Source: Scilla litardierei
Lineage: Eukaryota; Streptophyta; Magnoliopsida; Asparagales; Asparagaceae
Length of the DNA stretch: 64,000 nucleotides
Direction: 5' to 3'
NCBI GenBank assembly: GCA_030789695.1
Contig: CM061132.1
Location: 29,297,858 to 29,361,857, forward strand
In this document: piece after piece, positions 45,563 to 56,993 of the stretch
Layout: each line of letters starts with the position of its first letter
How positions within the stretch are numbered: position 1 is the stretch's first letter
The notes under the pieces: generated by a model
What the model saw: the letters and a program-made list of their open reading frames with translations, nothing else
The model's database searches: none
What the model was told of the DNA's origin: nothing
Made by a program: the position numbers and the translations under genes

Positions 45563-46506
45563 TCGTTGTTCCGAGGACTCTCCATATACACTTTGGATGA
45601 TGTATTTTAGCGAGAGTATTCTGGGTTAGGATAGGGTATGAGGATTATTATGTTTTGATGTATTTTGGATGACGTCGCTGTTGTTGTATTTTTTTTGATG
45701 ATGATGATGTTGATGTATTTCTTTTTGATGATATGTAGCGCTTGACATGATGTACCTCATATATTCGATGTGATATCTTTTTGGATGTACTCATGTTGTC
45801 TATATTTATATATATGTACATCGTCGTTCACTCTGTTTTTTTATTCGTCGTGCACATTTTAATATTCTTTGAATACATTTGAAATGTGATTTCGTCGCTC
45901 GACGCATGTAACCTTGGTTAAATAGATTTATATTCTATAATTGTATAGAATTGTTTTCCATGCACAAAATTAACCAAGAATATTGAATATTGAAGAGTAT
46001 GTTTCTTTATTCAAGAAATGAATAAACATTTGGTATTTTTGATGATTTTGATTATCGTTGATTTTTATTGATAATGGACAATTTGACACACCTTGTTTTG
46101 ATTCCCACATTTTCCCTTGGTGTCAAGTTGGTCCATTGTTTTTGTCTACGACTCCCGATGTTGGATTTTACATTTCCTAATTGTTGTCGTTGTATGCCCC
46201 CCATTTTTTTTGGGATAATGCCAAAGGGGGAGAGATAATGATAATAAATAGCGCAAATGAAAAATTTAACTCAATTTCCAAGAATCTAGTTTGATATGTT
46301 AGATTCAGGGGGAGTTAAGATACAAATAAGGATTTTCAAAATCCGATATTTCAAAAATCAATTCACTTTATTTATCTTACTCGTCTGCTTGATACAATTC
46401 ATTTATATTCATTTTGGAATTAACGTGTCATCAATGCAGGGGGAGTAAGTATTTTACATTTGAATTATTATCTTTGATTATCATTTATGATTGGTTTGTC
46501 ATCACC
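45563..46506 (+). other. 3' untranslated region of SIRE element with extra purine blocks
   Basis: This is non-coding. It holds GATGATGATG runs (about 45700) and AAAGGGGGAGAG (about 46222), TCAGGGGGAGTT (about 46304) and GCAGGGGGAGTA (about 46436), copies of the purine-tract motif typical of SIRE elements. Confidence 0.75.
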
Positions 46507-46520
46507 AAAAAGGGGGAGAA
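46507..46520 (+). other. Polypurine tract of SIRE element
   Basis: AAAAAGGGGGAGAA directly abuts the 3' LTR start TGTTGAAT. Confidence 0.9.
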
Positions 46521-48261
46521 TGTTGAATATTGGACTCCCCGGATTTGGTTTTGGATGATGAGCAAACATAAATAATTCATGAACTAACAATTTGTGAGCG
46601 CAGTATTGGAGATCGTCGCCAATTCCACGAGAATATTCAAAGCGACATCTCAACACTTCCAAAAGCTCGTATTCAAGCCTAAAGCTTCGTTGAAGCTCAT
46701 GCAACGCTTTGGAAGTAATGAAGATTCAATCGAAGCTCTCAAAGACCGTTTATTAAGGTTTTATTTATAGTCTTTTAGTTTCGATTGATAGAATGTTAAG
46801 CCTTGAGTATATCTTACGTTTCTATCTTCATTTCGCTCATTTCGTAGCTCTAGGATTCTTGCACTAGTTCACTCTATCTTCCTCGAAGCGTCGCGCTTCG
46901 ATTCGGACTTTGTTGTGCATGTTAGTTGGTACAAGAACAAGTACTGACCGACTAGATCACAATCTAGTCGGTCGTCCACTGTTCTTGGACCGACTAGTTT
47001 CAGTCAGTTAAATCTTTGTTCTTTACTGTTTACAGTTAGTCGGTCTACGTTGACTCACCGACCGACTAGTTTGTGAACTAGTCGGTCAGTGATGCTTCTT
47101 TGTCCGACTAGTTGTGATTTACTGTACATGCCAAATTTCTCCTAAGCTACTGTTTACCGTTAGTCGGTCTAAGAACGTTTGATGACCGACTAGTTGACAA
47201 TCTAGTCGGTCAACTTTTGTTCTTGGACCGACTAAGTCAACTTGCCTTCAGACTATGTTGTTTTGCCTCTTAGTCGGTCTACGTTCATTGACTGACCGAC
47301 TAGTTGTGAAACTAGTCGGTCAGACAGTGTTCTTGGACCGACTAGTTTTCTAGGTCTGAAATTCTATCTCTTCTCAGATCTGCTCTTAGTCGGTCCATGC
47401 TTTGTGACTGACCGACTAGTTGATGAACTAGTCGGTCAGTGAATATTCTTTGACCGACTAATTCACTCAGATTTCTTTCCGTTGGAGATTGACCTAACTT
47501 ATGTTTTTGGGTTCATATAAATACGAACCTAGGTCATTTCTATCTTCAATAGAGCTGCCATTAAGAGATTCATTGAGCCCTAAAGAGATAGCCATTCTCC
47601 CTCAAATCTAAAGCTCTCTTCCTCACAAGAAAGCCATTCTCTCTCATTTCTAGATCTAGAGAGAAGCTTGTTCTTGGTGAGCTCTTCAAGCTATTGCTTG
47701 ATCCAAGTCTCCAACTCTTCCCTAGGCACCCATTGCTGCTCATTTCCTTGGTGCTAGGGCTTGGTGACTTCATCTTCCTCAAAACCTTCATTCCACCTAT
47801 TGGGTAAGAAAAACTCAAGGTATAGGATTTTGTGGTAAGAGTATTTATTTCATTTAAACTCTTTATATTGCTTATTGGCTCTCTCGGTTGTGAGAGAAGT
47901 TTGTGATCCCGGGTTGTGGGATTCACTTTGCCATTGCATGTATGATTTGATCTTGTGAAGGTTTTTCACAAGATATTCATAGTGGAAATCTTGAGTTAGG
48001 GTTTCTAACTCAAGTATCCGGAGGGGATCCGGGTGGTTGGGACGTAGGATCACCGGGAACAAGTCGGGGAGACTTGGGTGGATCCGAACCCATTAACATC
48101 GTTTGTTAGCTTTGTTTATTTCATTGTTGTCAATCAATTTAAGCTTCCGCAAATTGATTTGGTGGTTGTTTGCAATTTAATTTGGAATTATACGCCTTAT
48201 TATTTTAAAGTACTATTCACCCCCCCTCTAGTACTTGTGCAGTAGCTGGTAGGGCATTACA
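46521..48261 (+). repeat. 3' LTR of SIRE element
   Basis: It is 1741 bp, the same length as 35918-37658. Differences seen include GTAAGCG/GTGAGCG, ACTATATC/ACTCTATC, TTGACCG/TTGTCCG, AGTCTGTC/AGTCGGTC, TTCCTATA/TTCATATA and AAATCC/AAAACC. TSD ATCTA follows. Confidence 0.95.
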
Positions 48262-48266
48262 ATCTA

Positions 48267-49935
48267 TATACCGCGAAGTGCGCATCTTTAATAAGATGGC
48301 ATAAAAAGTTTTCGCATAAAACCTCGTATTTTTATTTTCATTTTAGTTGAGCAAAAGGGTGTTGACATAAAAATTTGAACTTCAGGTTCAATTGTCAGAA
48401 TAGATATGATATTTAATCTTTTGAAGAATTTTTTATTTGTGTGCCATTATACATAATTATAGTTATAAGCATTTGCATGAATTAGATAACATGTAATAAA
48501 CATATCATGCATATAATATAAAACATTTAAGCAAAATAGTATGCACAAAAAATGTCATCACATGAAGAAATATATATAAATTTATTTATTTATATATTTC
48601 AGATTTTTTTTTAAAATAAAATAATTTAGGCACACGGGCTTCAGGTCAGTTAGGCTTTTCCCTTTGATGAATGTCCGTGGGCTTCAGGCCCATGCCTTAA
48701 AAAGAAAATAAGTTGTCTTTTTTCTTTTTCTTTTCTTTTTCTTTTTTTTAAATAACAACAGCAAGCATTTTTCTTGGCCTTTATAACCACAACAAGAATA
48801 ATAAATGGCAGCAAGCATGACTCATGTAACATATAATTAAATTAAACATTATATGTCCCAATGTTACTATAAGCAATTAATTTGGATGACCCATTCAATA
48901 CCAAAAATATTAATTGGTCAAAGTCCAACGTCCCTGCACACAGGGACGGCTTGAATCCCAATGGCTAAGCCCTTCAATCTCCTATCATCAATCCGATCAT
49001 CTGAGAGTAGCCCCATGAACCCCCTGGACGGATAAACAAATCCCTCCATATGCCGAGCAAATAGGGATGGGGCTGAGCCCCCATGGCCAATTGACGAAGG
49101 ACACGGATCCTCAAGGCCAAACATCGGAGGAGGGGTGCCGAAGCCTCACGGGTCAACGGAGTTGGGGACGCAGCCTCACTGCATAGGCCAGGTGATCGAC
49201 AGGGAGAGGGTGGTTCGTTTGTTTTTGTATAATTTTCAAAATAAGGCAAGTCTGAATTGGAATCCAACTATATATTATCTATAACAAATTAATTATGATA
49301 TCCTTGTGATGTGCTGGTTTTTTTTTGTTGACACATCCTTTGCAATGTCATGTATGTGTCCTATTCATAACAGGCATGACAATATGAAGCAATTTCAGAC
49401 ATGTTTGCAAGCTTTGTAAATATTCTTACATTTATCGAAGGAGGAAACTTTGACTACTTTCATCCAGAGATTAAATAAAATGAATGCTCTGTGTAGTATC
49501 TTGACAAAATATTCAGGTTGCAGATGTATAAAATCATTTACACCAATCCTACCATGGATGAACTCATAACAAGCCAACTATACTGGCCATTTACAACAAA
49601 ACTGTAAAGTACATGCATTGGCTTCTATAAAATGGTTCCCAATTTAAGTGTTTTTGCATTCAATAGTTCGTGTGGATGAATTGGTTGGTAAGATTTTATA
49701 ATGGATCGATGAATTACCTCTAACCGGAAAAATCTGGAAAAAGAGATCCGAAGAGAATAATACGATCCATATCCTTGCGACGTCGGTGAACGAGCCGCCA
49801 ACGAGAATAGATTCCATAGCGCAACCTACATGCGATGGTGGCTATCCAAATAGCCAAGAAATTGATTCCTTCGCTTTTTGAAGAGAAGAAAATTTGATGT
49901 GTAGAAATTTTTCTTAGAGCATCGTGCTGATAACG
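48267..49935 (-). other. Leader side of Copia-B interior
   Basis: This lies between the SIRE insertion and the Copia-B 5' LTR. It has no supported gene. Overlapping ORFs at 48918-49267 have no recognisable domain. Next to the LTR the minus strand reads CGTTATCAGCACGATGC, the primer-site equivalent of Copia-A. Confidence 0.6.
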
Positions 49936-50093
49936 TGTTGAGAATCGATATCAATGGTGGAGGCCATAGACTATATTTATATAGAGTAACTATTACAAAG
50001 AGAAGAATACTAAGGGGCTTTACATTCATTGTTACATTCATGGGTGGATACCAAGGGTCTTGTATGCCAAAGGTCCCAAGACCATTCATAACA
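49936..50093 (-). repeat. 5' LTR of Copia-B
   Basis: It is identical over 158 bp to 31511-31668 and is followed by TSD ATTAC (50094-50098). Confidence 0.95.
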
Positions 50094-50098
50094 ATTAC

Positions 50099-50445
50099 GG
50101 TGTATTTCTCCATAATAGTCTATATTGGGGGGCACGAGTGCTGTAGCTTCGAAATAAATTTTAAAAAAATTCAAACACGCGTTCTGCGATTGGCGGGGAG
50201 CCGGCGGGACCCACGAAAATAACATTCCAAACCCAAAATCGCCGAAATTTACAGAGCATCTGCTCGAGAGAAAGTTCATGCCACGGGAGGATGGCACGTC
50301 CCCCCTTTTCAATGAAAACAAAAGAAGCGAAACGAACACATCGAAGGAAAGTGAACATATTAGGTAATGAATAGTAGCCCAGCAGTGTCATGAACAGTGG
50401 CTAAGAGCCACTTTCTAGACCATTCTCAACAAAACGAACAAACAC
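50099..50445. mobile_element. Harbinger/Tourist-like MITE, right half
   Basis: This continues 31159-31510 after the Copia-B insertion. It ends CATTCTCAACAAAACGAACA at the inverted terminus, followed by TTA. It is non-coding. Confidence 0.62.
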
Positions 50446-50448
50446 TTA

Positions 50449-50865
50449 GTCCCAACTTTATTTATTTATAAATATGAAAGATGATCCCTACCATTTCATT
50501 CCTTCACTTTTCTCACTATGCCAATACCACAACATTACCCTTCTAATTCCACTGTTGCATAATTCTAACTTTACCCTTCTAATGATAGCGACGTATATCC
50601 ATCGAATATGTGATCTTTTGTTAAGTTAGAAGATCCGCTAGCGTCCCGTGTTCACTTTTGGGTAATCTCCGGTGTTGCCTATGGAATCAATATGCAAAAA
50701 CTACTACATGTAATTCAAACCAGCTGTGTGCAGAGTAAAAATATAAGTGAAACGGCCGGTTCGCAAAGTAACTCCGTTAGCAAAATATGTAGCGACTAGC
50801 AAGTGGCAACCCTCGGAGTCTCGGACCCGTCGTGCTTCATACTCGCTAGGCTTTCTTCCTTCCCA
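50449..50865. other. Upstream flank of proteasome gene
   Basis: This is AT-rich, with no ORF on the gene strand besides spurious upstream extension. It places the Harbinger-like element only about 0.5 kb from the proteasome start codon. Confidence 0.5.
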
Positions 50866-50921
50866 AGCCCAAGCCTGTTCTTTCATTTCCCCCAACTCCT
50901 CTTTCGTTGTCCCTAGGGTTT
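50866..50921 (+). promoter_or_regulatory. Site II-like and telobox motifs of the proteasome promoter
   Basis: AGCCCA (50866-50871, complement TGGGCT, site II type) is followed by TAGGGTTT (50914-50921, telobox). This pairing is common upstream of plant ribosomal, proteasome and proliferation genes. The tract to the ATG is CT-rich, as in a plant 5' untranslated region. Confidence 0.6.
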
Positions 50922-50983
50922 CGCGTGATCTCCTGGGTTTCTATTCTCTTTCCCTAATTCTTTGTCTTCAATCTACCCGAATC

Positions 50984-51109
50984 ATGATTCTTGATACCAC
51001 CGGCCTCGAATCGTTCGCCCCGCGTCCCGCCGGCTTCGACGATCTGACCTCCGATATCTCGGCACCGCCGTCGTTCGATCTCCCCAACTGTGCAAACAAC
51101 TCTGCCGAT
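50984..51109 (+). CDS. PBE: 20S proteasome subunit beta-5, exon 1
   Basis: This encodes 42 residues beginning MILDTTGLESFAPRP and ending PSFDLPNCANNSAD, the N-terminal propeptide of plant beta-5 (PBE1/PBE2). The subunit carries the chymotrypsin-like site of the 20S core in cytosol and nucleus. The start is the first ATG after a CT-rich, telobox-bearing leader. The exon ends at a codon boundary before GTGACC. Spliced to exon 2 it gives SAD-FDGFQKEA, the arrangement known in plant beta-5 proteins. The gene's remaining exons are not found in the window. Confidence 0.88.
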
Positions 51110-51201
51110 GTGACCTTTCATCTTCATTTGCGCATTCTTAGATTAATCATATCAATTTATGTGTATAAGCTTGATGATTTCGTTCAATTTTGGTGTTTCA
51201 G
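51110..51201 (+). other. Intron 1 of proteasome beta-5 gene
   Basis: The 92-bp phase-0 intron starts GTGACC and ends TGGTGTTTCAG. It contains T-rich sequence and CTTGAT-like branch candidates. Confidence 0.85.
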
Positions 51202-51331
51202 TTTGATGGATTTCAGAAGGAGGCGATTCAGATGGTGAAGCCGGCGAAAGGGACGACGACACTTGCGTTTATATTCAAAGAGGGCGTGATTGTCGCTGCT
51301 GATTCTAGGGCTAGCATGGGAGGATACATTT
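51202..51331 (+). CDS. PBE: 20S proteasome subunit beta-5, exon 2 (gene incomplete here)
   Basis: It encodes FDGFQKEAIQMVKPAKG followed by the mature N-terminus TTTLAFIFKEGVIVAADSR and ASMGGYI. The catalytic Thr1 is residue 60 (codon 51253-51255), and Asp17 of the mature chain is present. Lys33, needed for catalysis, would be in the next exon. The exon ends in phase 1 before GTAAAC. The family is about 270 residues, so roughly 185 residues are missing. No matching exon is seen up to 64000. Either intron 2 exceeds 12.6 kb through repeat insertion, or the gene is truncated. Confidence 0.88.
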
Positions 51332-52477
51332 GTAAACACTGATATCTCAACCTTTTTATTTCTGCACTTTTTAATTTTTTTTTGGGTTTACCGTTTAAAT
51401 ATGATTGGAAGAATGTTAAAGTATTGGGATATTATGAATTGCTGGAATATGTAGGAATATGGGGGAAAAGAAAGCTACGCGAGTCTAGTTTTTAATTTAA
51501 AAAAGGAAGCTGTGTTTGCTGTTAGAAGAGAAGGGAAAACTGTGTAAGAAAATAGATTACAATGTCGGACAGTAGACTTTTATGCTTGTGTTGTGATTTT
51601 TGATTTCCTTATTTCACCTTTATATTGATCCAAATTAGATCATCTTGTATCCTTTCCAAGCATTTTTTTTCTTTTGTTTTCTCTATGGATTTTCTTATTT
51701 GTCCTTCTAAATCGTACCAAGTAGGATGTTTTCTGATCTAAGCAATTCAGATCATTGAATTGCTTTTGACTACATTAAAGCTGTTTTTTATGTACTGAAT
51801 TGCATTCAGTATGGGTGGCTTCATGTCTGAACGTATTTTAATGGTTCACCTGTTATGCTGTGAAACTTTTAAAAAAATATTATGCTTGCATCCAGAATTG
51901 CATTCAGTATGGGTGGCTCCATGTCTGAACGTATTTTGATGATTCACCTGTTATGCACCCAGCGATGAGTTGATCGTAGTTATGCATGAGCTTCATGCAA
52001 GGGTTAAAGGTGTTGTGAAATGCATCATGTATAGGACTGTAACGGATCGGGTTCGGATTGTATCTATTTAATTTCTGAATCCAACCCAAACAAGGGCTAA
52101 TGCCACCTGAACCCGAACTCGATAACAAGTCAGGTCCATGATTTTTTTTTCAATTATTTTCCTCAATAGAAAATTTAAAAAACTAATAAATTATTTTTCT
52201 TTTAAGCTTGATGTAACTCCTGAAATTTTTGATAGACATTAGTGAACCTTAAGTAGTTTCTTATCATTCTATGCCACTACTTCTAAAATGGTTTTCCCTC
52301 AAAAAAAATAAAGAGAAAAAAATACTTCTAATCATGAATAATAATGCACTGTGCTGCCCTTTATAAATTAAAGACAATTTTAACATCCTTAGAATAGACT
52401 CGAAAATATAAAGTGTCCAAATAGAGAAATATAAATCTAAACGGAATAAGCTAATCTCATTAACAAAATTCATTCAT
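51332..52477 (+). other. Start of intron 2 or 3' flank, with direct repeat
   Basis: Positions 51797-51858 and 51895-51956 are near-identical 62-bp copies (GAATTGCATTCAGTATGGGTG...), 98 bp apart. The rest is AT-rich. No coding exon is recognised. Confidence 0.55.
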
Positions 52478-52581
52478 ATGACGGTTTGTAACCAAAGATG
52501 CTACTTTAATAATAACACAACCACTCTTCTTATCCAAGTCACACCTTATACAAACCCCTGGCCTCACATCTGCAACTCTCT

Positions 52582-52863
52582 TTGGATCCGATCTGGCCTC
52601 CATCCCCAACAAAATCCAAAGATGATATTGAAGAATCTAATGATGCTGATATTAATACAGATTTACCCCTAGATGAATTCTTCAAAAGTAAGATAAGCGA
52701 TGAAAATAAGTGCTTCAACACGATCATGGTGAAGGTGAACAAGAGGTATGGGTACTCTTATTTGCTCCAAGGCAAGAAGGGCAAACTTTAGCCTCTGAGG
52801 ACAAGAAGGATATGATCAACCATTATGCCGATGTCGATTTAACCCTAGATGAATTCTTCAAAA
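52582..52863 (+). pseudogene. Unidentified coding-like fragment, tandemly duplicated
   Basis: An open frame (52582-52791) reads KSKDDIEESNDADINTDLPL, DEFFKSKISDENKCFN, VKVNKRYGYSYLLQGKKGKL. A second unit restarts at about 52827 (DVDLTLDEFFK). It is cut by the LTR element at 52869 and resumes at 59576 with a degenerate match (NKRFNKNVEKVNGR, YSHMHQGN). I do not recognise the protein. A tandemly duplicated gene or transposon fragment is likely, with the second copy frame-damaged. Confidence 0.5.
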
Positions 52864-52868
52864 GGTAA

Positions 52869-54615
52869 TGTTGGAAACCTGGGATGGCAAACAAACACTA
52901 GAGGGAGATGATTAGTGTTTCTTAAAGATTATGCTCAATTAAAAAGTGTGAACCTCTAGTTTGTCTAAGTCTCTTAAGAAAGTTACTCCTTAAGTACTTA
53001 ATCAACACAAAAATACTTGTAATGAAATGAGAAGTACACAACAAAAATAGAATCACAAATGCAAGTAAGAAATAGAGAGACAAAAATCACAAACGCTAAC
53101 ACACGATTTTTATCCTACTTCACCCACCGAGGGCTACGTCCAGTCTCAAAGCACTATGTGATTTTTCACTATCTAAGCTCTCAACCAAGAGAGCATCTTG
53201 CCTCAAATTAGAGGATTTCTACAAGCACCTAGATCCACTTGCTAGGAATTTTCAAGTACAACAACCACATAGCATCACTTGCTAGGAATTTTCGATGCCA
53301 CTACTCAAGTGGTATTCTACAACACTTCAACATGCGAGGACCTCAACACTTGAGTTCAACAACCAACAAATACAACCCAATCACTTCACTTACCATCACA
53401 CTTGTAGATTTGCAATCACTTACTCCTTTCTTGAAGATGAAGAATTGATTCACAACTTCGTATAGCCAAGTAATTTGAAGCTTTTGATGTGTGTGTGAAA
53501 TTGGCTAAGGAAAACTATTTTGATCTCAAATGAATATAGAATAAATTAAGGAGATCAAAAGAGAAACTTTGATTCAATCTCAAGTAGAGATGGAGCTTTT
53601 GAGAGATTGAATCAATTTTTGGCCAAGAAAACTCTTGCTTAAAAGCTTTAGAGAAATTAAATCATATGTCAAGAAAGATGAGATTTTGATCTTAAAATAT
53701 TAAGCACAAAAGTGCTTTGAAAAAATGATTTTAGCTTTGAAAATCATTTATAAAATCATAGACACATTAACCCAAAACCACATAAATCTTAGCATATATA
53801 GGGTGAAACCCCGCTGAAAAACTATCCCAAAAAACACTACTCCAACGGCTCTATCGACATCTTTGTGAAAGTTGCTGAATTGTGTTATCTAGGCAGTGAA
53901 TAGTAAAGTAGTCGACTAGAGTGTTACGGGTAGTCGACTATCTCCATAACGGTAATCGACTATCTCCATAACGGTAGTCGGCTACTTTGAGCTACAGAGA
54001 GATCTCTCTCTTTTCCAATACAAAGTAGTCGGCTACTATATATAAAGTAGTCGGCTATTTTGCTGACACATGAAAAAATAGCTCAGAATTATTTGGGAAA
54101 TCATTTAAAAACTTTTCAAAATGTTTTCTAAATAAATAAAGAAGTTTAAAACATTAAAAACATTTTCCTAAGTGTATGAGCTTCAATAAGCTTTATACAA
54201 AGTTTTAGACAAGATAAAAACTTATATCAAAATACATAGAATTCTTCACATGAAGCTTTTGATGTAGATTCTTTGAGTAGATGTCCTTGTTTTTTAGTCT
54301 TGAGCTCTTGAAGGTTGATGCCTTGATTGAACTCCATATTACTCTTCATTTACTCCATGTGACATGAATGGTCTTCATTTGCTTTACCATTCTTCATGAG
54401 TCATTGACTCAAGCTTTTGATCTTCAATCTGAGCTCCAAGTTCATTGACTCTCCATCATCAAGCTTTGATTCCATATCATCATTTGCCTTTAAGCTTGAG
54501 TTGACCATTATTTTATTTAATTCACACTCTTACAAAACATCTCACAAAAATCATTAGTTATACTAATTGTTTGCTTATCGTCAAAACCAGCTTATGTGTG
54601 ATGCAATAACCAACA
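52869..54615 (-). repeat. 3' LTR of SIRE-like derivative
   Basis: It runs TGTTGGAAACC...ATAACCAACA. A TAGTCGACTA-type array is at 53910-54060, including GTAGTCGACTA and three GTAGTCGGCTA. Confidence 0.85.
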
Positions 54616-56993
54616 TTCTCTCCCTTTTTGATGATGACAAACAATTTGATAAAATTACGAAATTACAACAGTGAGATACTTATTCTCACTACACAAATGC
54701 ATGATTGCTAAGAAGAAGTTAATCTCCCTGCATTAGTGCTAGTTAGAGATAAGCAACTATATAATATATGTATCATAATTTTATCAAAGTGTCAATGTGA
54801 GTGTTCAATTATGTGTCACATATATAATGAATCACAGGAACAACCCTCTTTCAATGTATTACATATATGAGTCTCACTAACATTCCCTCCCCCCCTTTTG
54901 ACATAATCAAAAAGGAATAAGGAGGGTGATCAATAACCAACATAAAGTGTGACAAAGGCCATGAAATCATACGAATTTTTTTGTCGTTTCTATTTTACTA
55001 TCATGTGTACCACGTGTTGTGTATGTAAGCAAATTAAACTATTACGAGTTACTAAATTAAATGACAACATATTTTCAACAAAAAATGAACTACCAAGAAC
55101 AATATGAAATATTTTCTAGCATGGAAATGTCAACAAGTATAACAACAATGTATAACACAATTCCTTTGATATCCATGAACAATGGAGTATTTTTCAATAA
55201 GGGTGACTCAATATTCCACAACTTTTTCTTTGAGTCGAATATGAATATTTTTGCCCTTATGAAATGAAACATCCAAGATTCTTAAACTCAATGAAAATCA
55301 TGATACCAAGAATTATATCACATGTTGTAATATGGGAGACATATGTCACAAGAATAAACATGGATGAATGCATATGTCATCAATCATCACATACTTCACT
55401 AAAAATATTACATCATCAAGAATTTAAGCTAGGTGAAGTGTGAATACAACATGTCATTACAAAGAATGATTCTAACATGAATTTTTATGCCAAAATCTCA
55501 TATGAATCTGAAAAAGGCAAATTTACATAATTTTTGAGATAAAGGCATAAGTGCCACAAAAATATGTCTATAAGAGATATGCTCAAAACAACAAAAACAC
55601 TACTATCAATATTAAATAAGCATCTAACATTGACATAACTCATAGTATAACACAAATCTTGACATTCATTAAGTAATGGAATAATCTCTAAGAGGGGTGG
55701 CACAATATCCAACATTGTTTTTCTTTTATACGAGTCTTAATACTCATTCCCATTTAGAACATATTCAACATCCATAATGAAGTTCAAAAATGCGATACTA
55801 CAAATTATAGCAAATCATAAGTGACATACAATGAAGCGTATATCTTAATATTATTCTCAAAACATGAAATAAATGTAATCAATACACCACGTGTTATATA
55901 TCATTTCTGTATGCATCCTAAATGTATATCACGTATTGAGATACCACGGGTTGAGATAGAATTATAACATATAATATACTCACAAATTTGAACTCCCCCT
56001 ACTAAAGTGCATATCAATTCTTAATCCTCTTTTTTGAGTATTATTCTTTTTGAATCAATGGATATGTACGAGGGTTCACCTCAATTTGTAATGAGTACCT
56101 TAAAAATAAAGAGCTTTTGGTACCCAAATTGTATTTTAGGGTCCATGGGTGAACATGAATCATATTTATTTTAATTTTTTATCAAAGACTATAAAATTAT
56201 ACTCAAATAAATTTGATTCTATTCAACATGAGTTCGAGTATCGACAAGATCTATCATATAAGCATGGATATTCGAGAAATAATAAAAAGATAATCATGAA
56301 ATAAATTTATATGCAAAAATAAATTAATTTCAGAAGACAACAGAGATAGTTGACTCCTATTATGCTAATGGTCGACTACTTTATTCACTTTGGAGCAAAT
56401 TTGAGAAAATATCATGTGGTAGTCGACTACAAGGACAACAATAGTCGACTAATGTCAACGGAGCATGAAAAATGATATAAACATGAATTTTATTCATTTT
56501 AATCTTATCAAAGACAAAAAAATTATAATATAAACTATAATCTTCTATTTTTCCTTGGGTATCAACAAAATAATCATTATAAATCGAGGATACCCTAAAA
56601 ACACGTGTTCAGTCAAATTCATCCATTAGAAACCCAAATTCGATTTGAATTTGACTTCCTATGCAAATGAGAATAATCATAGAAATGATGCATACCTTCT
56701 AACCGCCTTATGAATATAAACATTCCTATCATGCACACTCAAATGTTTAGTCACCTAAATCACATCATTATGCTTTTTAAGAAACTTCCTATATTGGTGC
56801 GTAAAGTGTTTGTGTGGGGGCATGATAAACATTACAATCCATGTGTGTGTGAGAAACATGGTGTGCATTGTGAGCATGAATTTTATCATTCCTAGCATAT
56901 TTACCATACATAAAAGTATGATGTCTCCTAATATTCACATGAGTGTCTAGTATCCATAACAATATTATGTGTTGTGGGAACATGCTTGTGTGG
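54616..56993 (-). other. Non-coding interior of SIRE-like derivative
   Basis: This AT-rich stretch lies between the purine tract and the gag remnant. It has a further TCGACTA motif cluster at 56350-56460. Multiple CCCCCTTTTGAC and CTCCCCCTAC blocks (about 54890 and 55995) are purine-tract-like on the minus strand. No pol domain is visible. Confidence 0.65.

Larger units (their letters stand above)
35918..48261 (+). mobile_element. SIRE/Maximus-type Copia retrotransposon, apparently intact
   Basis: This 12,344-bp element has 1741-bp LTRs (35918-37658 and 46521-48261), perfect TSDs, a perfect initiator-Met primer site, long gag, complete pol and a third ORF after pol. It has four GGGGGAG-type purine blocks before the 3' LTR. 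Large size, a coiled-coil Gag extension, gag and pol in one frame with stops between, and an extra ORF are hallmarks of the SIRE/Maximus lineage. I found about six substitutions between LTRs (roughly 0.35%), so it is young. It sits inside Copia-B. Confidence 0.96.
31511..50093 (-). mobile_element. Copia-B: non-autonomous Copia element with decayed interior, interrupted by SIRE
   Basis: The minus-strand element has identical 158-bp LTRs (31511-31668 and 49936-50093), perfect TSDs, a purine tract (31669-31681) and a TATCAG-type primer site (about 49922-49935). Its end sequences (TGTT...CATTCATAACA), primer site and 3' cassette match Copia-A. Its 6.2-kb interior has no usable ORF. Segments 32441-32630, 33260-33370, 34120-34500 and 34900-34990 are diverged, partly duplicated remnants of Copia-A-type RT and integrase. 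Identical LTRs with dead coding sequence imply movement in trans by a Copia-A-like partner. Confidence 0.92.

Noticed and set aside
46468..48062. Minus-strand ORFs repeated at 35889-37459
   Set aside because: They lie in the two SIRE LTRs, antisense, and recur only through LTR duplication.
50747..50983. Upstream extension of the proteasome frame
   Set aside because: Known plant beta-5 proteins begin with an M-(K/I)-LDT(S/T)GLE-like start, matching ATG 50984; the upstream part is CT-rich leader.
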